DNA of 64,000 nt from Chara braunii. Lineage: Eukaryota; Streptophyta; Charophyceae; Charales; Characeae. This document shows, piece by piece, positions 35,580-48,080 of the stretch. Location: assembly GCA_003427395.1 (NCBI GenBank), contig BFEA01000009.1, positions 6,995,329 to 7,059,328 on the forward strand, read 5' to 3'. Numbering within the stretch: the first letter of the stretch is position 1; each line of letters opens with the position of its first letter. The notes beneath the pieces are model-generated. The model made no database searches. It worked only from the letters and a program-made list of their open reading frames with translations, and was not told where the DNA came from. The translations under genes were made by a program, and so were the position numbers.

Positions 35580-36690
35580 TGACGCGGTCTTCGTGTCGAA
35601 ATCGATAACCAGTTGGAAACATGTCCAAAACATTCCCTGCATGAGGTGGTCGTCGTGTCCAACACGATAACCAGTCGGGCAAGGTGCCCAATACAACCGG
35701 TTGCATAGGGTGTCGTCTTAGCCGACACGATAACCTTCCGACGGTCATCGTATCCAATACAATGACTAATGCCCTTCACGATATATTCGTTATGTCCGAC
35801 ACGATGAACCAACGTCAAGGTGACCAACGGTCGTTGTGCTATCCAATGCCAAGCACTGCAGACAGAGGTGGACGTTCCGATCGTGATACCTGGTCTATGT
35901 TCACCCTGGCGCCGGTGATCATGTCCATGATGTGGTTGTCATGTCCAACCGGATAACCAGTCGGATCAAGATGCCTGTAAACCCGTCTATCCGACTCTCG
36001 TGGTGTGCCACGCGAATGCCTCTCCGACGGTCATCGTGTCCAACACGAAGACTCAAACTCTGGGCACGCATTGGTACTCATATCCGACACGATAACCTGC
36101 CAGCGGTCAATCTACATCCAAGATCCCTGCCGACGGTAGGTCGTGTCGTGCCATCCATGGTGACTGATCTATGTTCAACCTCCGTCTCGGAAAGCTCTCG
36201 CCTGTTCCCTACAAGAGTGTTTTTGGTGGTTTGGACTTCGAACGGCCGACTCTTTGGCACATAGTGAAGATTCTTAACGACGAACGGTCACGATAATAAG
36301 TTGCTGTTGTGAGTTGGGAAAGCTTAAGAACTGGGGGCCTTCCAAAGTCCTCGTGTTCGACACAATGAACATTGATCTGTGTTCAACTTTCCAACGGTGT
36401 TCGTGTCCATGATGTTGTCATCGTGTCCAAACCGATAACCGGCTGGACAAGGTGCCTATACCACCCGTGTATCCGGCTGTCGTGGTGTGCAGCGCGACGG
36501 CCTGTCCGGCGATCATCGTATTCAACGCAAAGACTGAACCTCTTTGCATGCATTGGTATTGTTGTCCAACACGACAACCTGCCTGTGGTGATTGTTAACC
36601 AAAGATGCCTACTAGCGGTTGTCATGTCGTGCCAACCGTGGTGCCTGAACTGTGTTAAACAATGATAATCGTGACCGGCACAACATGCTG
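35580..36690. repeat. Short-palindrome cluster 3 (diverged)
   Basis: About a dozen weaker dyads of the form TCGTGTCCAACACGATAACC, for example near 35,648, 35,708, 36,030 and 36,570. A ~255-bp block (35,935-36,190) is repeated at 36,415-36,665. The family has drifted here: the centre is CC/CA instead of CGA. Confidence 0.8.
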
Positions 36691-37325
36691 CTCATGAATG
36701 AACAATAAAGTGATAAATGGCAATAAGGGCTCAACACTCTTTTGCACAGCTTGCATAACGCATTCACTAGTGGTTAATGGAAGGCCCAAATTTCGGCGAA
36801 TTTTGGCAAAATTTTCACTGAAACTGCCATATTTCCAGAATTTTTACTTGCGACTAGAGGACGACTGACTGTTTCACACATACGGAGGGTGATGGATGAC
36901 AAATTGCAAGCGGTGTCAAACAGTCATAAACAAAGAGCACTGCTGGAGGGCATGGCATCTCACGAAACGTGTGCATGGTGGTCATTTCCTAAGACTCATG
37001 ACTGTCTCACCCTATCGACTGCCTAGCATCGTAGGACATCGCATTATGAGAGCACACGTGTGGCATTGCTTCTAAAGCAGCGTCTCGTGGTATTCAGTGC
37101 ATAAGATGTTTTCGAGAGCAACCGCCTTCAACAAAAGCCTCCGTCTGGGAAGCTATCGCGTGTCCCCTACAAGAGTGCCTTTGGTGGTCCAGACTTCGGA
37201 CGGTCGACTGTTTGGCACATACTGAAGGTTCTCAAAGACAAGCAGTCTTGACAGCATGTTGATGATGTGTGTCAGGAAAACTCAAGAATTGGAGGCCTTC
37301 CAAAGTCGTCGTGTTCGACACAAAG
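36178..37325. repeat. Direct repeat of ~190 bp flanking cluster 3
   Basis: CCTCCGTCTCGGAAAGCT...CTACAAGAGTG...CTTCCAAAGTCCTCGTGTTCGACACAA is present at 36,178-36,370 and again, diverged, at 37,137-37,325. The second copy ends with one more dyad (37,303-37,322). The DNA between (36,690-37,136) is unremarkable. Confidence 0.75.
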
Positions 37326-37599
37326 CTGGTTGTGAATGCCCGACAAGGATACCATGAAGATTGCGGATGCCTGACATGACATTGAAATCCGATGTCCTCG
37401 GGATGATGACGGTGAGTTGGTTTTCGGGTGTCGCACACACTCGCGGAGTTGTTGCCGCCCCCAACCCCACCTGAAGGGAAGAACAAGCAGACAGAGAGCA
37501 ATGGGTCAAGGGGGTGAATGACCGCGGGGGGAAGGGGGGGCGGGGTTGAGAAGGCCGCTCAGGCACAAATGATTGCACGACCCCAAGGCAGGGAGCAGC

Positions 37600-37623
37600 C
37601 GGGGGGGGGGGGGGGGGGGGGGG
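37600..37623. repeat. Poly-G run
   Basis: A run of more than 20 G, flanked on both sides by a similar segment (CGACCCCAGGGCAGGGAGCAG type, near 37,578 and 37,665), so it sits in a short tandem duplication. The length is likely uncertain in the assembly. Confidence 0.85.
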
Positions 37624-39835
37624 TTGAAAAACCGGCTCAGACTTAAATGACTACACGACCCCAGGGCAGGGAGCAGACGACCGTTATTGAAACCGATTCT
37701 GATTACTCATCATGTGAACACAAAAACGGTTTCTTGAACCAATCAAAGTAGGGGAACGAGTTCCTTAATTTTATGTACCGATGTTGATGAAATGGGCATG
37801 TAGCGACACTTTCAGCGACCGTGTTGTTATGGATTTCTAAGATTGTTTGTTTTTTTCAGTTCCTCGTATTCGCTAAATGTTTTTTTTTCGAAATTCGTTA
37901 TTTCTCCATTCACTCCCTAGTCATGCAATTGATGAACAATAATGCTTCGTTATGGTCGTCTCAACAACAACATGTTCGCGCCTTGAATGTTAATCCACTC
38001 ATTTGTCCTCATACACTCAATATGCCTTGCGACACTTCATATTTGCAAGTTGAATATGCAACGCTGGCAAGTATGGACTGCGTGGCATCTAACACGTTAC
38101 TGGATGAGAATTGTCATGCGGATATGCAAGACCTCGCTATGTACTCTCCTGGCTCCGAAGATGTAATTTGTAACAACACCTGCACTCCCGACTCACGAGC
38201 TTGTAAAAGGATGAGAGAATGTGAATTCGACGCTGCTACTTGCGAGAGTAGTTCCCCTGCCGTTCAACGTCCACGACTGACGAGATCACCCCAATTCGAT
38301 AATGCAAGTCATAATGTTGATGATTGTCACGCTAACAGGTCCACATCTGATGTAGACCATATTCTATGGGTGCCCAAAAATTCACTCTGGGATTCCAAAC
38401 ACGATAGTCTTCATAATTCTCTTGATTTTCGATTCGCCAAAGAAAAATTGAACTCATACGAGGAAAGGGAAGAGGATGGTTGGCGCTCAAGTGCCTCAAT
38501 TGGTTCTAGTGCCGATAATTCTCCCGATAAAGACAATCATCCAGGCAATGACGACAACAGTAGTTCTGACCATTATTGTTGAAATCATGACGACAGTAAT
38601 GACCTTGTTTCAGATTTTGATGATATGTTACCAAAAAGATTGTTATCGGAAAAACGTTCGTATATTTATCGAAAGAGAATGTCAAGATCAAACAACGCTT
38701 GAGAGTCTGTTCACCAGAAGTTAACCAGGAAAGCGTTAGCAAGCGTTAGTGAGAAAGATTGTTGTAGACGAGAGTGTTGTGTTCACATGACCTTAGATGA
38801 CATCAAAGTTGCTCGAAGCGCATATTACCCCAAGGACCATAAAAATAGAGATGCGTGGTGGATTGAGACTTTGAAAAGTTTCACATTCGTAGAAGACGGC
38901 AAGGAGATTGTGCAACCTATTGTGGAAAAAAAAAAGGTATGCATCAGTGCATGGTGTTTCACGTTAGGCGTTTGTAGAAATACGTTTATAAAGAAATGGA
39001 CGACCTTGTCGAAAGGTGATGTCATGCCAGAGCATGATATCACTGTACTCGTACGCACATCTGATACCTATGTAGCAATGTATGGTAAACTAAAGTCATT
39101 TATACGTGAAAACGGAGATTCAATGTCCAACGACATGAAGACGAGAAATGGAGAATCGAGGGTGGTTTTGAGATTGTCCGCCTGCTACAATAAGGTGGTT
39201 ATTTACAAGTTGTTGAGGATGCAATTTGACAATATGGACATTCGCACTGTTTCTCTCCAAGTGTTTTATAACATGTGGAGAACACGCTTCTGGCATGTAA
39301 ACTTTCATGATATTGATCAAAATTTTACAGAATGTGAGAAGTGTGTGGAATATAAAGAGTCTATCAATTTTGCAGAATACACACGAGTGTGTGACTATGA
39401 AACACCCGGGGACGTGTCCGCGGGGCCAATCTCCGATGGCGGCCGCATATGTGGCTGCGTCCGCGGCCGTTCTTGTCCGCGCCGCGGACCCGATTTTACC
39501 AGAATTTTCCTTAATTAAATAATAGGTAAAAAAAAAATTAAAAAATGAGGTTGTAGGAAATTTTAAGCCCTACAACCCCATATTTTATTTTTTGGAATCC
39601 GACTTTGTTTAGGATTTTTTAAAAATTAAAAACTAAATTAGATTTTAAAATATATATATATATATATATAAAGAAAAACATAATTTTTTTTTTTTTTTTT
39701 TTTATCATGAGATATATGGTCCCTGAGTTGACCTGTGTTTTTTTTAGAAATGAATTTCTGTTTTTTGCAGGGGTATGAGGTGTTTAAAAAAAATGCAGAT
39801 GCAGAATTTCAAAATAAATAAATAAAAAATGGGTT

Positions 39836-39864
39836 TGATTGATTGATTGATTGATTGATTTTAA

Positions 39865-39950
<86 letters not shown>
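39836..39950. repeat. (GATT)n and (GT)n tracts next to the gap
   Basis: Seven GATT-like repeats and then about 40 GT units run straight into N. The gap probably exists because of this microsatellite. Confidence 0.95.
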
Positions 39951-40682
39951 NNNNNNNNNNNNNNNNNNNNNNNNNNNNNNNNNNNNNNNNNNNNNNNNNN
40001 NNNNNNNNNNNNNNNNNNNNNNNNNNNNNNNNNNNNNNNNNNNNNNNNNNNNNNNNNNNNNNNNNNNNNNNNNNNNNNNNNNNNNNNNNNNNNNNNNNNN
40101 NNNNNNNNNNNNNNNNNNNNNNNNNNNNNNNNNNNNNNNNNNNNNNNNNNNNNNNNNNNNNNNNNNNNNNNNNNNNNNNNNNNNNNNNNNNNNNNNNNNN
40201 NNNNNNNNNNNNNNNNNNNNNNNNNNNNNNNNNNNNNNNNNNNNNNNNNNNNNNNNNNNNNNNNNNNNNNNNNNNNNNNNNNNNNNNNNNNNNNNNNNNN
40301 NNNNNNNNNNNNNNNNNNNNNNNNNNNNNNNNNNNNNNNNNNNNNNNNNNNNNNNNNNNNNNNNNNNNNNNNNNNNNNNNNNNNNNNNNNNNNNNNNNNN
40401 NNNNNNNNNNNNNNNNNNNNNNNNNNNNNNNNNNNNNNNNNNNNNNNNNNNNNNNNNNNNNNNNNNNNNNNNNNNNNNNNNNNNNNNNNNNNNNNNNNNN
40501 NNNNNNNNNNNNNNNNNNNNNNNNNNNNNNNNNNNNNNNNNNNNNNNNNNNNNNNNNNNNNNNNNNNNNNNNNNNNNNNNNNNNNNNNNNNNNNNNNNNN
40601 NNNNNNNNNNNNNNNNNNNNNNNNNNNNNNNNNNNNNNNNNNNNNNNNNNNNNNNNNNNNNNNNNNNNNNNNNNNNNNNNNN
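39951..40682. other. Assembly gap (732 N)
   Basis: Continuous N. Frames crossing it are meaningless. Confidence 0.99.
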
Positions 40683-43305
40683 CGAATCTCCAACCCCCCT
40701 CCCCTCTGTCCGCCATGTAACTTAAAAGCCACGCGGCCTCGCGGACACGTCCACGGGGTCGGCGGTCTGGCCACGGCCGCGGACTTCGTCGCACTTGGCC
40801 GCCGCTGAGGAGGATTCATAGGTGCGTGAGTATTTTGTTTCTTTGCGTGACAAGCATTTGGACCTTCAGCTCCAGCATCGGACGGCTTATGAGGTATGGA
40901 AGGAATAATCGAAAAGACTGGCCTCAAATAGTTTGTGCATCATCATTGATGGCATGGACCAAAGTAAGATCAGTATTCCACATTTCGGTGGAGAAAACAT
41001 ATCGAAAGCATTTGCTAATGTCCCAATGTTGAAAACAAACTTGACTGTGATCATCGCGCATGGACGTTTTCCAGTCTGTCCATGTTCACACGTGGTTTCC
41101 TTGCTACCCACACGACTCGAATGTTGTTGTATCGTCCATCATGAAAGTCTTCGTGACGTTCAGGCATCGAGCAGCTTGCCTCCAATGCTCAGGATACAAG
41201 TGGATAATTGTTGGAGAGAGAATAAGAATAGATATGTGCTAGCATTGGCCACAACTTTGGTGAAATTCAATTTTTTCAAAGAGGTTAAGTTCGACTTCAT
41301 GCTAGTAGGGCATACACACACCGATGTCGATGCCACTTTTAGTCACTTTTCCCGCAAGCTGAAAATGCATGATGTATACACTATGGCTGATCTCCTTAAG
41401 CTTATTGTTGATTCCCAAATTGATCGCCCATCATGTACGTTCATGAATGAAATTGCGGACTGGAGAAGTGTTGTGAAACTTTTTTTAATAAAGAGGTTGA
41501 CATGTCACATTCGTCCACATACATTTAGATTTTTAATGGAGGATGATATCCCTGTGTTCCAGTGGAAGGAGTATTGTACGAGTCCTGAGTGGTATTTGTC
41601 AGTTTACTGTTTTAAGAGAGATCCGAACAAGAGATATGCAGGACCGAAACGGTCGTTTCAGTCAATCCATGTCTCGCCTGACGAAAATCATATTGATTTT
41701 GTTTTCGGTGTTAAAGATGTGAAAACATTCGTTGATTGATTATAAAACAAGCAATATGAGCGGGTTGGAATGAAGGATGAGATAAACTTCTCAAAGGAGA
41801 GTGCGTTGTCATATTGGAAACAGTTCTTAGAAACAATTGAAGATCAGTACGGGTCTCAATCTCGAAGGGTATCGCTCAAGGCTAGCTTCTGACCGTCAAT
41901 GGAGGGAATAATAAAGGATGATTCACAGGACATTGATATTGCTTTCCTCATGAAAAAAGACGAGAACAAATAGTCACTTTTGTAGGACCCGCTAACGAGC
42001 GTCCGAAACTAGAGTTAAATCTTATAATAGACGTGGAAAAGGGTCAATTTGTTCTGTTACGTCCTTCACAAGACGATATTGACCAAGGTGTTCTTGTGTG
42101 GATGAGAAGAGTTGTTTCTATTGTTGACAACGACATCAGATCGTTAACTTTCAACCACGTTCTCGTTCAATATTGGGTGTCACAACCAGTCGTGAAGAGT
42201 CTTGCTGTGCAATATACGAATGCGTGGAAGAAGACATGGAAGAAGGACAAAACATCACTTGAGCAGTGGCAGCATGCAGTATTCTGTGGAGGTGGATATC
42301 AAGAATATCGTGTTTGGAGAATGAACTACACATTCCAAAATTATTTAGAGAAAATGTTATGGCATGCCTTGGTCATCCTAATGAAGAAGAACAATAGCAT
42401 TCCTGATGATGAAGACCAATTAGCGTAAAGGATGTCATCACAACTTATGACATGTCATGCCTTGCTCTTTCTGATGAAGAGCGTTAGGTGACGTTTATTT
42501 TAAATTTTCTTGCAATATAAATTTTGTCTCATTCCAATAATAGTCATATGACTATATTTTGCTCGTTCGTAAAATTTCTAACCAAGTGCGTCTACGAGAT
42601 GGTTATCCAATAACAATTTCATCATTTGTAGCATTTATTTTTTTTAAAAAAATACAACATTACTCTCAATTTTGTCTCGTTTAAATGTTGTTTGAACTGT
42701 ATTTGGCTGTTTAGCAGAATGGTCAAACCATTTGCGACTACTAGATGGTCGCCCACCAACATCGTATGGGGAAGAAACATGTGGCGTGATATGGGGGCAA
42801 TATTTTTCACTTCTGAAGTCATTTTTTACGGTTCATTAATCAGTGTCCGAGGTGTGGACGTTGCACCGCACCATTGGGAACATTGTCCTCGACAGTCTCT
42901 CTACATTTGTGGTCGTCGGTGTTGCGGGTCGGGAATGTACCCACGAGAGGTGCTCGCTCCATTCTCACAGTCGTTTTACTTTGCAGTGAAATTCTACTAC
43001 AATAATTTGAAGGTTATGACCTGTTTTCTACGGTGGCATGTATCCAAGGTCGTTGCAAGGTGTCATTTCTTATTTGCAACGATCATTCTGGAAGTGCAAG
43101 CATGTCCAATGCATATAACGTTGACGTGCGAAGGCGAGAAGAATTTTGGAGAGCAATTAGAGAACAACCGATGTTGAAAACAGTGGATGGCCTTGTTGAC
43201 ACGACAATCAAATATTTCCGACATCTCCTCTTGCGGGAATATGAGATATTAGATGCGCATGTAGAATACTGGGACCATGCACATCATGGACAAAATGATA
43301 CCACT

Positions 43306-43705
43306 ATTTTGGAAGATTGGACAGTTTACAGTAGAAGATAGGCTAAGCTAACTTTGCTAAGTCTTAAGTTTGATGGCACAATGTTTCTTTTATTGCAAAT
43401 CGGGGTGTTATCTGTCCCGGGGCCTTGCCATATTTTTTGTTTTTATGCACTCTATTTCTCCAATTTTTTCTTAAGTGACGACACTTGGAGATGTAAGGGG
43501 ATCCTGCAAATGATAGCCCTATTTTTGAAGATTTGACATTTTACAATAAAAGATAACTAACTTAGCTAAGCCGAAAGTATGATGGCAAAATGTTTCTTTT
43601 ACTGCAAATCGGGGTGTCATCTGTCAAGGGCCCTGACCATATTTTTAAATTTTATTTTATGCACTCTGGTTCTTTCTTAAGTGACAACACTTGGAGATGT
43701 TAGGG
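43306..43705. repeat. Tandem duplication, ~215-bp unit x2
   Basis: GAAGATT-GACA-TTTACA at 43,312 and 43,527 starts two copies that share GCAAATCGGGGTGT and TTAAGTGAC-ACACTTGGAGATG. The first copy contains the end of the last frame of the DUF7869-like gene, so the duplication extends from its 3' end. Confidence 0.85.
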
Positions 43706-43729
43706 ACGAAGGCCCCTTTGGCGGGCATA

Positions 43730-43945
43730 TGACGATGACCCCTTTGCCCGATATATGAAATTTTCAAAGTCTTCCATGAAAGACATTTTTTTTGCGGTAT
43801 TTCCTATATTATTTTGAATGTTACTCAGAAGTTTTTTGCTTTGCCTGGCATATGAAGTTTTCAAAGTCTCCCAGGAAATACTTTTTTTTTTTCTTCCGGT
43901 ATTCATATATTATTATGAACGTTACCCTGAAGTTTTTTTCTGTTA
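43730..43945. repeat. Tandem duplication, ~105-bp unit x2
   Basis: GATATATGAAATTTTCAAAG (43,748) and GCATATGAAGTTTTCAAAG (43,847) start two related AT-rich units ending in a TATTATTATGAA-type block. Confidence 0.75.
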
Positions 43946-46900
43946 ACAACATGGACTACCATTTTCTTTATATGTTTCAAAGTTCGTTAAACTTTTCATG
44001 ATTACTTCCTTTATATATCGAAAAACTTTTTATCCTCTTGGTAAATATCATTGTGTGTTTTTTCGAAAATTGACAATTTAGGTATTTTCACTTTTTATAA
44101 AACATTTCATTTTTCATGAAAACACCGTTTTTCACAATTAAGCGGGTTGGGAAGAGATTCTAATTAGTGTTCTGCTGCAACCTGTTCCTGTAACAAACAA
44201 CCATTTGTTGTCATAGTTGTTTGTTTGGACAAACATGTATTAGTGTTACGAGCAAGTTGTCGGACCCACCTCAAATGTGTGAGCTTTAATAGGTGGAAGT
44301 ACACCATAAATTTGCTTGCCTACATGACAACCTTAAGAAAGTGATAGTATACGAGGCTCTCTTGGCTGCTACTGAGGGAATTGGAATCGGATTGGTAATT
44401 TTGCTTCATCCTTTTGGCTCAGCTATCCGCCTTTTGATGTCTCAATCTTGGAGCCTGGATTTATCCCCTATGCTCAACTTCCCCGTTCTAGCAGGCAAGC
44501 GGTCCTTGTTTCCCCTTTGCTGCTTGCGCTTTCTTCCCATTGCGCTCTGCAGATGAGCCCGGGGTGCAATATCTGAGAGCAGTCGAGAATATTGGGTGTT
44601 GATGCAGACTTTGAGCACTCCCTCATGTAATCTCCTTCCTGCAGGAGCTTTCGTTACCTTTGTTGCCTGGCCAGGACTTTGTGCTTACGATAGCAGCAGG
44701 GGCAGGTAAAGGAAGGGGATTGAGGGAGCAAGAGGAGGGGGGGGGAGGAGAGGGGATGCGACTGGAATGGGAGGGTGAGGGGCATTCCTTTCCAAGCAGA
44801 GGACCCACAATCCAAGTATTTTGAGGATTTGAATGAGTGTCGGACTGGACGGATCCCACCCTCTCAGGATAAGCCTCATGTCCCATTTGCGCTCTTATTC
44901 TTCCCCTTGGTTGGCATGAGACCATAGATCCTGCCACCATCCCTAGAAACTTTGTGCCATCAATTCACAAAACCATTGTATATGGGTCTGGGTTTCAAGG
45001 ACAAGTCGAGCAGAACATGCTAAATTTCATATGCCTCCTGACACACCAATGTCCTGTTGGGATCAAAAGATGGATGCACAACCACTCAAGGCAGGCATGC
45101 TTGACCGCTGGGTACTTCTTCAAGGCTTTACCAAATTATTGTGCCCAATCCAAGTTGCGTGGAGGCAGTCCCAATCTTGCTTGATCTGCATCCCAGACCC
45201 CTTTAACAGATAAGCACAGTTTGTTCACTTTAGACTTCATACGGTAGCCTAGCGAGACTGTGTATTCTGCTAACGACGCTCTTGGTCTGTCTGTGGAGAT
45301 GTTCTGTCAGCTGTACATCTCAAAACCTCGGTTTCTACGACCGGCCTACCCTCCATACTGAGTGTGTACGAAGGGACTGGGCATTGAACTGATTGCTTAG
45401 CGGACGCCGCAAGTCTAATCAACCTGCATTCGTCAACGTAGAGGGTGTTGTAAATCTGGTCTCTTCTGTCTATCACTGCTCGTTCTTCTTTTTCATTCGT
45501 GTCTTCGATAGTAATCTCTTAAGGCGCAGGTCTCAGTTGCCTTTTCCCGTCAACCCATCTGGAACATTTGAGTTGCTAATCATCCAACACCTCTTCTATT
45601 TTCCAAAAAAATGGAGGGGCTGCCCATCCTGATTACCCCCATACCTTCCTGAAATGAATCAGTTTTAGAATCCTGATCCAGTTTCCAGGAAAAAATTATT
45701 TAACAAGAGCAGCCAGTTGTGGATATTGTGTACTTCGGAAAGCTTCTCTTCAAACAATTTGCCTGCTTTCCAATCGACGACTTTCCTATCTTAATCCCAG
45801 ATATCCATAATCTGAATGATCCCTTTCTGCACCCATAGCATACAGAATCTCGTTGTCGAGGTTAATACCCTTATAAGGGTATTTGCCCTCATTTTACAGT
45901 TGACACAACCTTGGCATCAGTCGTCGTGACAATGTCGGTCATAAGAAAACAATGCCTATGGGGGGAACTTTTTAAGGACGAAAATCTCGGCCAAAGAAGG
46001 TCAAAGGCTCATAAACGAATAATCTGACTCCTAATCCAAGTAAATTAGTCAGATGACAGCGCGCACTGACGAGTAACATGCTAAAAATAAATGGGATATC
46101 CCCTTCGCCTGCATGAGCCGAGAGGGCCGGCCAACGGGAAAGGAAAAAAGAAGGATAGTTGAACTTGAAGTGATCAGCTCCCACCTCAGCGTGACACGCC
46201 GTAAGACTGAAAACTACCAAATTGTTGAAACCCTTCCGACCGCATAGGTCGAGGGGAAGAAATGGGCAGAAAAAAAGTAGGGCGAGATGAACTGTCAACA
46301 CAATAAAAATATAGAAAAGTATGTCAACAAGCCTAAATCTCACCTGAGCATATCCACCAGGCAATTGAATCTGTCACATATCCAAATGAGGGATGAAAGT
46401 TAATAAACACCCTGACCACAAGGATGGGGAAGCAAAGGCAGGAGCCAAGGAAAGTAGCTAAGTCGGATTTTCTTTGGCACAGGGGCGGAGGAGGCTCTAC
46501 ATAAGATCACTTTCTCCTCTCTTACCCAAAGAAAGGGGCCAGCCCAGTAGGTAACCGACATGATTTACATATGACTGATACACGGAACGAATCCTTCTGC
46601 CAATCGCAGGGTTAGTTTTCCTTTTTAGGAGCTTATGCTTAGTCTCAACTCGATACAGTAGGTGGGATTCGATCCCACGATCACAAGTTGAAGAGTGGTT
46701 GAGAAGGTAACGGATTAACACTCCCCGCTGACAGTTGGCATAATGAGGAACACGAAGGCTAGATTCCACATTATTTTTTCTATGTGTTTTCATTTTTGCT
46801 ACTAGATTTTATGTTCCTTATATCCTGTGCGTAGAGTCCGTTCTTTTTTACACAGGTAGGAGGATAGAAGAAATGCAATGAATGTGACTTAAGACAAACG

Positions 46901-48010
46901 AAGGATTCATATCTCAACCACGTACAGGGAACCCCAAAGGTTCCTCTAGTAGGAAGAGAAAGCTTTTATGCTTAAATGGTGACGTGATTTAGGAAAGAGG
47001 GGGAAAAAGTCAAGGGAAAATAGATCGCGAGGAAATAGGAGTTAGGCGCCTGGTCAAGTTGGTGAACCCAACGGAGTATGGAAAGAGCAACGGTAGGTAA
47101 GAGAGGAAGAACGGGAAAATAGATGTGAACGAGGAAGCGAGCGACATTCTCGTTTTTCAAGCGGTTAGCCAGCAAGCAAGCAACGACCTCACAACCGTAA
47201 AGACGAGCGGGGAGAACACGTGGTGGGTAGAACAAGCACACGGCAAGGCAACAAACAAACGGCCAGAAGAAAGAGCTTGCAAGACCCAACCACAAGGAGG
47301 AATAGACAAGGGCTCGATCCGGAAGGCAAACACCAAGACCGCAGTTGGAAGCTCAAGTGCGAGCGGGAGTGAAGGTCGATCTCAATCAAGACAGAGCTTA
47401 GAGGAAGGCGTGATCGAGAAAAAAAAAAAAGGGGGTGAGCAAGGAAAACAGGATTCCAACGTAGGTGTGTTGGGTCGAGTCAGGAGAGACCAGTAAGAAC
47501 GCAGGGGAAAACGACATGATGGGGGAATCGAGGTAAGCGGGAAAGAACAAGATCGCCAGGAAACGTAGGATAAAGGGAGGAAAGAGAAAGGAAAGGAGGA
47601 GAGAAAGGGAGTGAGGAAGGGGAAGAAGGAGAAAAGGGGGCATGTAGAAGGAAAAACGAGGAGAGGCGACTTACCTTTCCTTTGCAGTCGATGATGGCGA
47701 TTCTCCGGGCATGGGTTTGGAGACCTTGTACCTGAGTTACGAGGGACTTCCTGCATGTACTTTGGGTGATTCCCAGTTTGCAAGGGACAGGCGAGTCGTT
47801 TCTTGTGGTCGACAGGGAGTTCAGCAGCGCCGATCGGACCTTGAGTCAACTTTCTCGAAGGGCTTTCACGACATCGGGCTACGTCGGTTGGTGACAACAA
47901 ACGACAAGGAGAGGGAGTAAGAACAAATAAATTTCCTATTCTGCAACTGTCTTCATGGTACTTTCAACGACAGGATGAGCAAAAACACATTAATCTACCG
48001 CGGGATTATG
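43946..48010. other. Long stretch without a supported gene
   Basis: Composition is near average and there are few repeats, unlike the rest of the window. A frame at 44,293-44,556 (87 residues, hydrophobic middle 'ATEGIGIGLVILLHPFG') and Lys/Gln-rich frames at 47,125-47,496 have no recognisable motif. G/A-rich DNA fills 47,400-47,660. If a host gene lies here, its exons are too short or diverged for me to see. Confidence 0.4.
46645..46735 (-). repeat. Possible tRNA-derived SINE head
   Basis: On the minus strand, GTGGGATCGAATCCCAC forms a full 5-bp T stem with a B-box-like loop. Upstream, GAGTGTTAATCC stands where an A box should be, but the D and anticodon arms do not fold convincingly. I would not call it a tRNA. 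Confidence 0.25.
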
Positions 48011-48018
48011 GATATATA

Positions 48019-48080
48019 CATTGTTGCACGTGTGTGTGAGTGTGTGTGTGTGTGTGTGTTTCTGTGAGTGTGTGTGTGAG
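48019..48080. repeat. (GT)n microsatellite
   Basis: GT repeats with a few GAG/TTTC interruptions. Confidence 0.9.

Larger units (their letters stand above)
39406..40830. mobile_element. GC-rich insertion splitting the DUF7869-like gene
   Basis: Coding similarity stops after 'EYTRVCDYE' (about 39,403) and resumes near 40,846. Both borders carry GC-rich sequence in inverted orientation: GGGGACGTGTCCGCGGGGCC at about 39,409 against its approximate reverse complement near 40,733-40,760. AT-rich DNA, a GATT tract, a GT tract and the gap lie between. A DNA element with inverted ends is plausible, but the gap hides its interior. Confidence 0.45.
37821..43341 (+). pseudogene. DUF7869-like large protein gene, decayed and interrupted
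   Basis: Several + strand frames line up as one protein. The N-terminal frame (37,821-38,582) is Asn/Ser/Asp-rich and unrecognised. The next (38,787-39,405) has 'DDIKVARSAYYPKDHKNRDA' and 'KVCISAWCFTLGVCRNTFIK', the usual entry region of these proteins. After an insertion and gap, 40,846-41,739 contains 'IIIDGMDQSKISIPHF', 'QVDNCWRENKNRYVLA' and 'MLVGHTHTDVDATFSHFSR', which I take as the RNase-H-like DUF7869 core. In-frame stops fall at 40,906, 41,737, 41,743, 41,890 and 41,971. A frameshift near 41,975 leads into 42,033-42,428 ('FVLLRPSQDDIDQGVLVWMR'), perhaps a BAH-like tail. Frames at 42,692-43,341 may be further exons. The family is common in mosses, algae and some animals and is suspected to be transposase-derived. 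Function is unproven. Confidence 0.65.

Noticed and set aside
39784-40927. Very long frames (over 280 codons) on both strands
   Set aside because: They consist mostly of the N gap.
47125-47900. Opposing frames of 123 and 172 codons
   Set aside because: G/A-rich DNA without stops in several frames. Low-complexity composition and no motif.
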